Assembly: GCF_002699855.1 (NCBI RefSeq)
Contig: NZ_LKBW01000057.1
Span: 1-64,000 of the forward strand
DNA from: Pseudomonas amygdali
GTDB taxonomy: Bacteria; Pseudomonadota; Gammaproteobacteria; Pseudomonadales; Pseudomonadaceae
Direction: 5' to 3'
DNA length: 64,000 bases
The notes beneath the pieces are model-generated. The model saw nothing but the letters and a program-made list of their open reading frames with translations, searched no databases and was not told the DNA's origin. Of this stretch, positions 19,235-28,209 are shown in pieces. The position numbers and the translations under genes are program-made. Position 1 is the stretch's first letter, and every line of letters starts with the position of its first letter.

Positions 19235-19929
19235 CAATTGAATTGCTCGCTGTTGAGGTTTGCCCATTGCCCGGAGGTCAGGGAGCCGAGAATTTTAGGA
19301 CGGTGGGTACCATCCATCTGCACGAAAAATGCCTGAGCGTATTCACTTGAACGCTCGCCACCGATCACGCCGACCTTGCGTTCGAACTGGTCGATACAGC
19401 CACTGTGCGTCACCAGCACCAGATTTTCGCCACTGACCTTGTGGTCTTCCACGACCTTCATGAAACCGCCGTCACAGTCGTTGATCCAGTCCTGAGCGGC
19501 CACGGAATGGCCTGCCAGAAGTTGTGCAGTCTGCTGAGTGCGGGTCTTGGGGCTGGCGATCATGCGCACATGGTCCATGCCCATTTTCTGCAGACCGGCG
19601 CCCACGGCCAGTGCCGCATCCCGCCCGTTGGAGGTAATGCCGTCAGCATCACCCATGCAAGGGTTGGTCGAGCGGTCGCAGCGTTCGGCGTGCCGAACCA
19701 TCACCACCACATCACCTTGCCGCCAATGCTCGCGAAGACCGGAAACCTTCAGGTTGCTGCCAACGCCCAGATCCACTACATGCACGCTTGAGAACGCCGT
19801 ATAAAACCAGGCGCAGATCGCCAGTAATACGACAGTCACCGTTATCGAGACGATGTGCTGATGCACTTTGTGGCGCTGCTGAATGCCCGAATCGGCAAGC
19901 ACATTCTTGTTTATTGTCGTGTCAGCCAA
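19234..19929 (-). CDS. Membrane-anchored histidine phosphatase (Ais/SixA-like)
   Basis: Protein of 231 residues with one membrane helix (about 26-47) and a periplasmic histidine-phosphatase domain. The phospho-accepting histidine is in VMVRHAERCD, and the second conserved His in LVLVTHSGCID. SPKTRTQQTAQLL is also typical. The nearest known role is Ais/PmrG, which removes heptose phosphate from the LPS core; that fits the downstream PAP2 gene, and together they suggest LPS dephosphorylation. This assignment is inference from motifs and neighbours. First gene of the three-gene operon. Confidence 0.82.
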   Translation of the reverse strand: MADTTINKNVLADSGIQQRHKVHQHIVSITVTVVLLAICAWFYTAFSSVHVVDLGVGSNLKVSGLREHWRQGDVVVMVRHAERCDRSTNPCMGDADGITSNGRDAALAVGAGLQKMGMDHVRMIASPKTRTQQTAQLLAGHSVAAQDWINDCDGGFMKVVEDHKVSGENLVLVTHSGCIDQFERKVGVIGGERSSEYAQAFFVQMDGTHRPKILGSLTSGQWANLNSEQFN

Positions 19930-20448
19930 GTGACCACTCCTGCCATGAACCTATGTGTGGTGTTGACTCGGGAGGTGCCCGATGTCTTCACCGCTCCCGT
20001 GCAGGCAAGATAGGTTCAGCATCGTGCTGACGCAGTGAAGAGGATGTGAAAAACATGTTGTGGCCCAGCGCCATGTTTTTTACGAAAGCCCTGAAAACGG
20101 GGCCTTGCGGCTTTTCTGACTTGAACATGAAGATAATTTAAGCGTTTTGCGGAAAATTCAGCGCGCCGCCCTGCCCTGCACGGGGCGTTCCTGGCGCGAC
20201 GGCAGGTTGCGTGCAGCACTTAATGCTATTCAGAGGCCAAAGGTATAACGACTTAAACGCTGCCATCCCGCTCAAACACCCCGCGCCACTCCCCGCGATT
20301 CGCTCATAACCGCCTATAACGCCCATCAATACAGGAAATAGTCGTCATACGACTATTGACATCGCCCTACAAGACTGCAAATAATCACCCCGATGTTGTA
20401 TGACGACATACTAATAACCTGATAACAACAATATCCATGAAGGTCCTC
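19930..20448. other. Divergent intergenic region with operator-like sites
   Basis: No gene is seen in these 500 bases. The left part should hold the promoter of the phosphatase operon. The right 110 bases before the enolase-type gene hold the inverted sites listed separately. GAAGG at 20439-20443 is the ribosome site that selects ATG 20449 over ATG 20437. Confidence 0.5.
20338..20411. promoter_or_regulatory. Paired GntR-type operators upstream of the dehydratase operon
   Basis: ATAGTCG-TCATA-CGACTAT at 20338-20356 is a perfect 7-bp inverted repeat. GTATG-ACGA-CATAC at 20398-20411 is a 5-bp one. The 10-mer GTCGTCATAC (20341-20350) recurs in opposite orientation as GTATGACGAC (20398-20407). 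This layout fits a dimeric FCD-GntR regulator; two such genes lie at the other end of the cluster. Confidence 0.55.
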
Positions 20449-21603
20449 ATGAAAATCACCTCGGTCAGTGTCGACGTTTTTTCCTTCCCTTCACGCCGCG
20501 CTGTAGACAGCGCAGGTCATGCCCATCCAGGCGAAGAAAAACCGGTCAGAATGGCCATGCTGCGTATCGCCTGCGACGAGGGCAGCGAAGGATTTTCCTT
20601 TGGCCCGCCCGAACTGATCCGCCCGCACATCATCGAGTCATTCGTGAAAAAGGTGCTGATCGGCCAGAACCCGATGAATCGTGAAAAAATCTGGCAGGAA
20701 CTGGCCCACTGGCAACGCGGCAGCGCCAGCCAGTTCACCGACCGTGCGCTGGCACTGGTAGAGCAGGCGCTGTGGGACCTTGCCGGACGCGCCTTGAAAC
20801 TGCCCGTGCACAAACTGTTGGGCGGCTATCGCGACAAGGTACTGGCCTACGGCTCGACCATGTGCGGTGACGACTTGCCCGGCGGCCTGTCCACTCCGGA
20901 CGAATACGGCCAGTTTGCCGAAAAGCTGGTAAAGCGCGGTTACAAAGGCATCAAACTGCACACCTGGATGCCGCCGATCTCGTTCGCGCCTGACCCGCGT
21001 ATGGATGTACAAGCCTGCGCTGCGGTTCGTGAAGCGGTCGGCCCGGACGTTGCCCTGATGCTCGACGGGTATCACTGGTATAGCCGCACCGACGCGCTAT
21101 ACATCGGGCGTGAACTGCAAAAGCTCGACTTTTCCTGGTTCGAAGAGCCGATGATGGAAGACTCTGCCGAATCCTACGCTTGGCTGGCGGCCAACCTGGA
21201 CATTCCGGTGCTTGGCCCGGAAAGCATTGCCGGCAAGTACCACAGCCGCGCCAGCTGGGTGACCAACAAGGCCTGCGACATCCTCCGCGCTGGCGTGGCT
21301 GGCGTCGGCGGCATCGGGCCGTGCCTGAAAGTCGCGCATCTGGCCGAGTCGTTCGGCATGGACTGCGAAGTGCATGGCAACGGCGCTGCCAACCTCGCCG
21401 TGGTCGGCGCGATCAGCAACTGCCGCTGGTATGAACGCGGCCTGCTGCACCCGTTTCTTGAATACGACGATGTACCGGCCTACCTCAACACGTTGGTCGA
21501 CCCAATGGACAGCGACGGTTTCGTGCACCTTTCCGGGCAACCGGGACTGGGCGAATACATCAACTTCAGCTATATCGAGACACACACCGAACAGCGTTAC
21601 TGA
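20449..21603 (+). CDS. Enolase-superfamily (mandelate racemase/muconate lactonizing) enzyme
   Basis: Enzyme of 384 residues, probably an acid-sugar dehydratase. The barrel carries Lys169 (KGIKLHTW), metal ligands Asp206 (LMLDGYHW), the Glu pair of WFEEP (232-233) and Glu258 (GPESIAG), and His309 (CEVHGNGA). These are the mandelate-racemase-subgroup positions. Which sugar acid it uses cannot be read. It leads a cluster with a Dpp-type ABC importer and a KdgM-type porin, and two FCD-GntR genes, so a plant-derived uronate or aldonate is a reasonable guess. The ribosome site GAAGG sets the start at ATG 20449. Confidence 0.85.
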   Translation: MKITSVSVDVFSFPSRRAVDSAGHAHPGEEKPVRMAMLRIACDEGSEGFSFGPPELIRPHIIESFVKKVLIGQNPMNREKIWQELAHWQRGSASQFTDRALALVEQALWDLAGRALKLPVHKLLGGYRDKVLAYGSTMCGDDLPGGLSTPDEYGQFAEKLVKRGYKGIKLHTWMPPISFAPDPRMDVQACAAVREAVGPDVALMLDGYHWYSRTDALYIGRELQKLDFSWFEEPMMEDSAESYAWLAANLDIPVLGPESIAGKYHSRASWVTNKACDILRAGVAGVGGIGPCLKVAHLAESFGMDCEVHGNGAANLAVVGAISNCRWYERGLLHPFLEYDDVPAYLNTLVDPMDSDGFVHLSGQPGLGEYINFSYIETHTEQRY

Positions 21604-21689
21604 CTGGCAGCATCGCGAAGGGCACGCCGAGCGCCCTTCGCTCGACATCCCGACACAGCGTCTTATAAATATAAAAAAGGACTGCCCCC

Positions 21690-23312
21690 ATGAAGCTCTG
21701 GCTCAAGCGCCTGCCCTGGCTGCTATGCCTCGCCCTGACGGCGACACTCGTGCACACCCCGCCCGCTCTGGCGCGCGGTGAAACACCGGTCGATCAACTG
21801 GTGGTCGGCATGAGCATGATCAACCTGCTGTCCCTGGACCCGGCAGGTGCCACCGGCCTTGAGGTGTCCGAGGTCAACGCCAATGTCTATGACATGCTGC
21901 TGGAACAGGACGCTGCCCGCCCCGACCAGCTGATTCCGGCACTGGCCGAGCGCTGGGAAATCAGCCCCGACCGCATGCGCCTTACCTTCCACCTACGCCC
22001 GGGCGTGACATTTCACTCCGGCAACCCGCTTACTGCCCAGGACGTTGCCTGGTCGCTGCAACGTGTGGTCACACTCAACAAGGCCCTGGCTTCCACCTGG
22101 AAAGCCTACGGTTACACCGCTGACAACGTCAGCAAACTGATGCGCGCCGAAGGACCATCGACCTTCGTGCTTGACCTGCCCAAAGCCACCGACCCCATGC
22201 TGGTGCTCAACACGCTGGCAACCTCGCCCAGCGCCTTCGTCATTGATCGGCTGACCGCGTTGCAACATGCCAAGGGTGATGATCTAGGCGCCGCCTGGCT
22301 GACCACCAACACAGCGGGCTCCGGCGCATTCAAGCTGGACATCTGGCGTGCCAACGACGTGATTCTGATGAGCCGCTTCGAGCAATACTGGCGCGGCCCG
22401 GCCAGACTGCGCCGGGTGATCATGCGCAACATGACCGAATCCCAGGCGCTGCGCCTGATGGTGGAGCGCGGAGACCTGGACGTGGCGCGCGGTATGGCGG
22501 CCACCGATATAAAGGCACTGACCCGCTCGAAAGACGTCAATGTGCAGACCATCCCGCGCGGCACTCTGTACTACATCGCACTGAGCATGGAGCAGCCACT
22601 GTTTCAGGATATCCGGGTGCGCCAGGCGATTCGTGCGCTGATCGACTATCAAGGCATCAACTCCGTGGTCATGCCGCATTACGGGCTGATCAACCAGCGC
22701 CCGCTGCAACTGGGGCTGGCGGCCAGACTGGATGATCCGGGCTATGCACTCAACGTCGCCGAGGCCAAGCGCCTGCTCGCCGAAGCCGGGCACCCGAATG
22801 GCTTCAAGATCACCATTCGTTCGCTGACCGATTCGCCCTTCATCAACATCGCCACCAGCCTGCAATCGACCCTCGCCCAGGCAGGTATTCAGGCGTCGAT
22901 CATTACCGGCACCGGCAATCAGATCTACGGCGCAATGCGCGACCGGCGCTTCGACATTCTGGTCGGGCGTGGCGGTGGCGGTGCCGAGCGCCATCCGCAC
23001 TCCAGCCTGCGAGCGCTCATTTACAACCCGGACAACCGCGAAGAAGCCAGGTTGAGCAACTTTCAGGGCTGGCGTACCTCGTTCTACAACGCCGAGATCA
23101 ACCAGTTGATCGAGCAGGCCGAACGCGAGCGTGACGCCAGCAAGCAACTGGCCGACTACCAACGCATCCAGACCCTGTATGACCAGAAAGCCGGGCCGAT
23201 CATGCCGATTTCGCAGATGACCGATGAAGTGGTCATTCACGCTGACGTCCGGGATTACCTGGGTCACAGCGCCGCGACCACGCGCCTGCGTGACGTCTAC
23301 AAGCAACGCTGA
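21690..23312 (+). CDS. Dpp/Opp-type ABC importer, substrate-binding protein
   Basis: Periplasmic binding protein of 540 residues, SBP_bac_5 family. A signal peptide (LPWLLCLALTATLVHTPPALA) precedes the mature protein; the family stretch LRPGVTFHSGNPLTAQDVAWSL is clear, as is VRQAIRALIDYQGI. AAAGGA lies 8 bases before ATG 21690. Members carry peptides, nickel, or in some cases sugars and opines. The gene follows the enolase-type gene by 86 bases and is followed by two permease and two ATPase genes, making a full importer. Given the porin and dehydratase partners, a sugar-acid-type ligand is more likely than a peptide (inference). Confidence 0.9.
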   Translation: MKLWLKRLPWLLCLALTATLVHTPPALARGETPVDQLVVGMSMINLLSLDPAGATGLEVSEVNANVYDMLLEQDAARPDQLIPALAERWEISPDRMRLTFHLRPGVTFHSGNPLTAQDVAWSLQRVVTLNKALASTWKAYGYTADNVSKLMRAEGPSTFVLDLPKATDPMLVLNTLATSPSAFVIDRLTALQHAKGDDLGAAWLTTNTAGSGAFKLDIWRANDVILMSRFEQYWRGPARLRRVIMRNMTESQALRLMVERGDLDVARGMAATDIKALTRSKDVNVQTIPRGTLYYIALSMEQPLFQDIRVRQAIRALIDYQGINSVVMPHYGLINQRPLQLGLAARLDDPGYALNVAEAKRLLAEAGHPNGFKITIRSLTDSPFINIATSLQSTLAQAGIQASIITGTGNQIYGAMRDRRFDILVGRGGGGAERHPHSSLRALIYNPDNREEARLSNFQGWRTSFYNAEINQLIEQAERERDASKQLADYQRIQTLYDQKAGPIMPISQMTDEVVIHADVRDYLGHSAATTRLRDVYKQR

Positions 23313-23352
23313 ACCCATGCGTTCAATCGCTCAAGCCAAGGCAGGAATAACC

Positions 23353-24390
23353 ATGTCGAGTGCATCGATTTCAATTTGGAGCAGTCGGGTTGCCCACGGC
23401 ACCCGTCGCAGCGGATCAGTGGCGGCGCCCCTGTTCGGCCTGTTGTTGCTCACTTTCTTCATTGGCCGGGTCATGCCGCTGGACCCGGTACTGGCCATCG
23501 TTGGCCCTGACGCAGATGCGACCGCCTACGCTCAGGCGTATCAGGAACTGGGCCTGGACAAGCCGCTGACCACCCAGTTCGTCATGTACCTCAGTGACCT
23601 GCTGCACGGTGATCTGGGCAAAGCCCTGCTGACCGGCCACCCGGTGATAGACGACATCGCGCGGGTCTTCCCGGCCACGCTGGAGCTGGCCACCCTGGCA
23701 ATCCTGTTCGGCGTGCTGCTGGGCTTGCCATTGGGGGTGTATGCCGCCACCCATCAGGGCCGCAGCGGCGACCATATTGCCCGGGTCATTACCCTGTTTG
23801 GCTATTCCACACCGATCTTCTGGCTGGGCATGATGGCTTTTCTGGTGTTCTACGCCTGGCTGGGCTGGGCCGGAGGGGTTGGACGCATCGGTCTGGCCTA
23901 TGACGGCCTGATCGAAACCCGCACCGGCCTGTTGCTGATCGATACCGCGCTGTCCGGCGACTGGGAGGCCTCTCGCAGCGCACTGCGCCACATCCTCCTG
24001 CCTGCGGTAATCCTCAGTTTCAATTCGGTGGCGTATATCAGCCGCATGACCCGCAGCTTCATGCTCGAACAGCTCTCGCAGGAATACATCATCACCGCCC
24101 GGGTCAAGGGCCTGTCGCAGCGACGCATCGTCTGGGGCCATGCGTTCCGCAACATCCGCGTGCAACTGCTGACCATCGTCGCCCTTGCCTACGGCGGCCT
24201 GCTGGAGGGCGCGGTGCTCATAGAAACCGTGTTCGCCTGGCCCGGTTTTGGCCAGTACCTGACCAGCAGCCTGCTGCTGGGCGACATGAATGCCGTGATG
24301 GCCTGCGTCCTGCTGATCGGGTTGATCTTCGTGATCCTCAATCAGATCAGTGACGCCCTTTATAAAGTCTTCGACCCGAGAACCCGCTGA
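23353..24390 (+). CDS. Dpp/Opp-type ABC importer, permease 1 (DppB-like)
   Basis: Inner-membrane permease of 345 residues with about six helices. The coupling motif region EYIITARVKGLSQRRIVWGHAFRN is the BPD_transp_1 EAA loop of DppB-type subunits. I chose ATG 23353 with AGGA 7 bases upstream; ATG 23317 is an alternative and would start 4 bases after the binding-protein stop. The stop overlaps the start of the next permease (TGATG at 24388-24392). Confidence 0.9.
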   Translation: MSSASISIWSSRVAHGTRRSGSVAAPLFGLLLLTFFIGRVMPLDPVLAIVGPDADATAYAQAYQELGLDKPLTTQFVMYLSDLLHGDLGKALLTGHPVIDDIARVFPATLELATLAILFGVLLGLPLGVYAATHQGRSGDHIARVITLFGYSTPIFWLGMMAFLVFYAWLGWAGGVGRIGLAYDGLIETRTGLLLIDTALSGDWEASRSALRHILLPAVILSFNSVAYISRMTRSFMLEQLSQEYIITARVKGLSQRRIVWGHAFRNIRVQLLTIVALAYGGLLEGAVLIETVFAWPGFGQYLTSSLLLGDMNAVMACVLLIGLIFVILNQISDALYKVFDPRTR

Positions 24391-25295
24391 TGACGACTTC
24401 CATTGCAAGCAGCGCCACGCCCATGGTTCAGGCGCCAACCTCCAGCCTCGCAGCATTGGCCGCCAGCAGTGCGCGCCTGATGCGTTTTCTGTTGCGCAAC
24501 CCGATGACGCTGGCGGGGCTGATCGTCATAGGCACGCTGATGATCGTCGCGCTGTTCGCGCCATGGATCGCAGCTCATGACCCGCTGGCTCAGGACCTGT
24601 CGGCCGCGCTGCGCATGCCCGGTGCACAGAACTGGTTCGGCACCGATGAATACGGCCGCGACGTGTTCAGCCGATTGGTCTACGGCTCGCGCATCACGCT
24701 GTACATCGTGATGCTGGTGACGGTGATCGTCGGCCCGATCGGCCTGCTGATCGGCACTGTGTCCGGTTATTTCGGCGGCTGGGTCGACAGCCTGTTCATG
24801 CGCATCACCGACATCTTCATCTCGTTCCCCAGCCTGGTGCTGGCACTGGCCTTCATCGCCGCCCTGGGCCCTGGCCTGGAACACGCAGTCATCGCCATCG
24901 CCCTGACGGCCTGGCCACCGATCGCCCGCCTGGCGCGGGCCGAAACCCTGTCGCTGCGCAACGCCGACTTCGTTGTCGCGGTGAAGCTACAAGGTGCCTC
25001 GGCAGTGCGCGTGATCGGCCGTCACATCATTCCGATGTGCCTGTCTTCGGTGATCATCCGCCTGACCATGAACATGGCCAGCATCATTCTCACCGCTGCT
25101 GCACTGGGCTTTCTCGGCCTCGGCGCACAGGCGCCGTTGCCGGAATGGGGTGCGATGATCTCCAGCGGCCGTCGTTACATGCTGGAAAGCTGGTGGCTGG
25201 TGGCCGCACCCGGCGCCACCATCATGCTGGTCAGTCTGGCGTTCAACCTGTTGGGCGACGGATTACGCGATGTACTTGACCCACGCAGCGAATGA
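24390..25295 (+). CDS. Dpp/Opp-type ABC importer, permease 2 (DppC-like)
   Basis: Second permease, 301 residues, DppC type with the N-terminal OppC_N segment (LLRNPMTLAGLIVIGTLMIV) and the hallmark HDPLAQDL ... FGTDEYGRDVFSRLVYGSR. The EAA loop is NADFVVAVKLQGASAVRVIGRH. It pairs with the DppB-like subunit; the two genes overlap by one base, which points to coupled translation. Confidence 0.9.
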   Translation: MTTSIASSATPMVQAPTSSLAALAASSARLMRFLLRNPMTLAGLIVIGTLMIVALFAPWIAAHDPLAQDLSAALRMPGAQNWFGTDEYGRDVFSRLVYGSRITLYIVMLVTVIVGPIGLLIGTVSGYFGGWVDSLFMRITDIFISFPSLVLALAFIAALGPGLEHAVIAIALTAWPPIARLARAETLSLRNADFVVAVKLQGASAVRVIGRHIIPMCLSSVIIRLTMNMASIILTAAALGFLGLGAQAPLPEWGAMISSGRRYMLESWWLVAAPGATIMLVSLAFNLLGDGLRDVLDPRSE

Positions 25296-25329
25296 CACGC
25301 ATCGAACAATAATAAAAGGGGCTAACACC

Positions 25330-26184
25330 ATGTCACACACAGCCATGCCACAGATAAAGCTTGCAGTAGAAGATTTACGCGTCGAGTTCAGTCATGCGGG
25401 CAAGGTAACGGCAGCCGTTCGCGACGTGTCATTCAGCCTTGGCCGGGAAAAGCTGGCGATTGTTGGCGAATCGGGATCGGGCAAATCCACGGTCGGTCGC
25501 AGCCTGCTGCGTCTGCATCCGGCAACGGCCAGGGTCACGGCGAAAACCCTGCGTTTCGGCGATATCGATTTACTTGAATGCAGCGAAAAACAGATGCAAA
25601 GCATTCGCGGGCGGCGCATGTCGATGATCATGCAGGACCCGAAATACTCGCTGAACCCGGTGATCAAGGTAGGCGAACAGATCGCTGAGGCCTATCTGGC
25701 GCATCACAGGGTTTCGAAAAAGGAAGCCCGCGAACGCACGCTGGACATGCTGGCCAAGGTGCACATCCGCGAACCGGCGCGAGTCTACGAACTGTATCCC
25801 CATGAAGTTTCGGGCGGTATGGGCCAGCGGATCATGATCGCGATGATGGTGATCACCGACCCGCAAGTGATCATCGCCGACGAGCCGACTTCTGCACTGG
25901 ATGTGTCGGTGCGCCGTCAGGTGCTCAACGTGCTGGAAGAGCTGGTCAGCGAGCGCGATCTGGGCCTGATCTTTATCAGCCACGACCTGAATATGGTCCG
26001 TCACTTCTGCGACCGGGTGCTGGTGATGTACGCCGGTCGGGTCGTGGAATCGCTGAACGCCAGCGAGCTGGATCAGGCGCGTCATCCCTACACGCAAGGC
26101 CTGTTGGCCGCCCTGCCCAGCCTGGATCATCCGCGTGTCAGCCTGCCGGTTCTGCAACGCGATCCCCTTTGGCTCACTCACTGA
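25330..26184 (+). CDS. Dpp/Opp-type ABC importer, ATPase 1 (DppD-like)
   Basis: ABC ATPase of 284 residues. Walker A GESGSGKST at 46-54, signature VSGGMGQR, Walker [13 protein letters not shown] and H-loop FISHDLNMV are all intact. The ATG at 25330 has AGGGG 7 bases upstream. It lacks most of the usual C-terminal oligopeptide extension with a four-cysteine iron-sulfur site; only HPYTQGLLAALPSLD remains. It powers the importer together with the next gene. Confidence 0.9.
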   Translation: MSHTAMPQIKLAVEDLRVEFSHAGKVTAAVRDVSFSLGREKLAIVGESGSGKSTVGRSLLRLHPATARVTAKTLRFGDIDLLECSEKQMQSIRGRRMSMIMQDPKYSLNPVIKVGEQIAEAYLAHHRVSKKEARERTLDMLAKVHIREPARVYELYPHEVSGGMGQRIMIAMMVITDPQVIIADEPTSALDVSVRRQVLNVLEELVSERDLGLIFISHDLNMVRHFCDRVLVMYAGRVVESLNASELDQARHPYTQGLLAALPSLDHPRVSLPVLQRDPLWLTH

Positions 26185-26194
26185 GAATGCTCCC

Positions 26195-26959
26195 ATGGCA
26201 ATGATCACAGTCGATTCACTGAACCTGAGCTTCGGCACTGGCCCAGCGCTGAATCAGGTGCTGCGTGACGTCAACCTGCAGGTCGAGCAAGGCCAGTCGT
26301 TCGGCCTGGTCGGCGAATCCGGCTCGGGCAAGACCACCGTGCTGCGCTGCCTGGCAGGACAATATCATCACTGGAGCGGCGCACTGAGCGTGGCCGGCCA
26401 GACCGTGCAGCGCAAGCTCGATGCCAGTCACTACCGCACCGTGCAGATGGTCTTTCAGGACCCCTATGCCTCGCTGCATCCGCGCCATACCATTGACGCA
26501 GCGCTCAAGGAGCCCTTGAGCATCCACCGGATCGGTGAACGTGACCGTCGCGTCTGTGAAGTGCTGAACAAGGTCGGTCTCAACGAGAGCTTTCGCTTCC
26601 GTTACCCGCATCAGCTGTCCGGCGGCCAGCGCCAGCGCGTCGCTATTGCAAGGGCGCTGATTCTCGAACCGCGCGTACTACTGCTCGACGAACCCACCTC
26701 GGCACTGGACGTTTCGGTGCAGGCCGAAATTCTCAACCTGCTGGCCGACTTGCGTCATCAGCAAGGCCTGACCTACCTCATGGTGACCCACGACCTCGGC
26801 GTAGTGGCGCACTTGTGTGACCAGGTTGCGGTCATGCAGCAAGGCCAGGTGCTGGAAACCCTCGATAGCAGCCAGTTGATCAACAACCAGGCTCGGCACG
26901 AGTATTCGCGACTGCTGATTCAGGCCAGCCGCGACATGGACCTGCGCCCGACGGGATGA
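26195..26959 (+). CDS. Dpp/Opp-type ABC importer, ATPase 2 (DppF-like)
   Basis: ABC ATPase of 254 residues. Walker A GESGSGKTT at 40-48, signature LSGGQRQR, Walker [12 protein letters not shown] and H-loop VTHDLGVV are present. ATG 26195 lies 10 bases after the stop of ATPase 1; ATG 26201 is an alternative. It is shorter than typical DppF (about 330) because the C-terminal extension is reduced. It completes the importer. Confidence 0.9.
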   Translation: MAMITVDSLNLSFGTGPALNQVLRDVNLQVEQGQSFGLVGESGSGKTTVLRCLAGQYHHWSGALSVAGQTVQRKLDASHYRTVQMVFQDPYASLHPRHTIDAALKEPLSIHRIGERDRRVCEVLNKVGLNESFRFRYPHQLSGGQRQRVAIARALILEPRVLLLDEPTSALDVSVQAEILNLLADLRHQQGLTYLMVTHDLGVVAHLCDQVAVMQQGQVLETLDSSQLINNQARHEYSRLLIQASRDMDLRPTG

Positions 26960-27094
26960 CCCGCCGCCGGGCTCACGAGCGCTGAACCCGTAAACCTGCC
27001 GACACTGTGATCCCCGGCCCTCTCGGCCAAGGGATCCGGCTGCCTGCGATTTACCTGAACACACCCAAAACAGCCATCAAACAAGAATAAAAAA

Positions 27095-27817
27095 ATGAAA
27101 AAAACACTCGCACTGATCTCTCTGACTGCTCTGTTCCCCGGCGCCTGGGCGCATGCCGACAGCGCGTACATCAACTACCGTCACCAATATGCAGAAAGCA
27201 CGCGCATGCATGCCGACCGGGTCAAATTCGGCAGCCGGCTGGACAGCGGCTGGGGCTTCGAAGGTGAACTCAAATACAAGACCGCAGGCGACCGCCAGGA
27301 CGTAGCGTTCGACAACACCGTCGGCAACGGCCACGAATTGACGGTCAGCTATCAATACCGGCTTGACGAAAAATGGCTGCTGACGCCTTCGTTTGCACTG
27401 GAAAGCATCGAGAAATCGACGGCCTATAAAATGGGCCTCAAGCTGGGCTACAAAGTAAACGATCAGTTGAGCGTGTCAGGCCGCTATCGCTACGACTCGA
27501 TCAAGCTGGACAGGGACAAGGTCAACCACGAAATGCCTGACAACCAGATGGACGATCAGTCGATCAATCGTTACGACGTCTGGGTCAACTACGCCAGCAA
27601 AGGCCCGTGGGCGTACGAGTATCAGTTCACCTACTTCGATGCCGACTACATTCGCTATGACAACGGCAAGACCGACTACGAACAGAATGCGGCCTTCAAA
27701 TACAAATGGGACAAGCACTGGGTGCAGTTCTTTGAAGTCGGCGACATCAAGGTCGATTCCGAAGATGACAAGCGCCAGCTGAGATTGCGCGTAGGCGTGC
27801 AGTACAACTTCCTGTAG
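27095..27817 (+). CDS. KdgM-family oligogalacturonate-type porin
   Basis: Outer-membrane protein of 240 residues with a signal peptide (MKKTLALISLTALFPGAWAHA). The mature part is built of short amphipathic strands and ends in a terminal aromatic-rich strand (RLRVGVQYNFL). The opening AYINYRHQYAESTRMHADRVKF is typical of KdgM porins, which pass acidic oligogalacturonides from pectin in soft-rot bacteria. It lies 135 bases after the importer ATPase. Its presence beside an acid-sugar dehydratase supports uptake of a plant-derived acidic saccharide; a related anionic ligand is possible. Confidence 0.85.
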   Translation: MKKTLALISLTALFPGAWAHADSAYINYRHQYAESTRMHADRVKFGSRLDSGWGFEGELKYKTAGDRQDVAFDNTVGNGHELTVSYQYRLDEKWLLTPSFALESIEKSTAYKMGLKLGYKVNDQLSVSGRYRYDSIKLDRDKVNHEMPDNQMDDQSINRYDVWVNYASKGPWAYEYQFTYFDADYIRYDNGKTDYEQNAAFKYKWDKHWVQFFEVGDIKVDSEDDKRQLRLRVGVQYNFL

Positions 27818-27880
27818 CGCATCCCACTGGAGCACACCATCGTGCGACGCTCCGCGTCGCATGCATTGTCTGGCTTCTGA

Positions 27881-28192
27881 TTATCGTGCCGACGCTCCGC
27901 GTCGCATGCCGTTCTGGACGCTCTGCGTCCTCTTTCGAGCATGCGGTGCGGCGCAGATTTGTGACGCGGAGCGTCACCCAAGGCATTCCTACGCTGGAGC
28001 GTAAGGAACGAGAGGTGTCTGGCAGAAACTCCGCAGATTATCGTGCCGACGCTCCGCGTCGACATGCAGCTCTGGACGCTCTGCGTCCTCTTTCGAGCAT
28101 GCGGTGCGGCGCAGATTTGTGCCGCGGAGCGTCACTCAAGGCATCACCACACTGGAGCATGAGGAACGATAGGTGTCTGGCAGAAACTCCGC
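27881..28192. repeat. Tandem repeat of about 157 bp (two copies)
   Basis: Two near-identical direct copies: 27881-28037 and 28038 to about 28192. Both start TTATCGTGCCGACGCTCCGC, share GGACGCTCTGCGTCCTCTTT and GCATGCGGTGCGGCGCAGAT, and end GGCAGAAACTCCGC. The offset is 157 at the start and 158 at the end, so one single-base indel separates them. A partial third unit precedes them at 27841-27870. It fills most of the gap between the porin and GntR genes; no gene is seen there. Confidence 0.8.
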
Positions 28193-28209
28193 GTCCGGTC
28201 CTGAATCGC

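Noticed and set aside
20437..20448. ATG 20437 as the start of the enolase-type gene
   Set aside because: No ribosome site precedes it, while GAAGG is correctly placed for ATG 20449.
27841..28192. Possible CRISPR array
   Set aside because: There are only two long units of about 157 bases with no spacers; it is a tandem duplication of a dispersed element.
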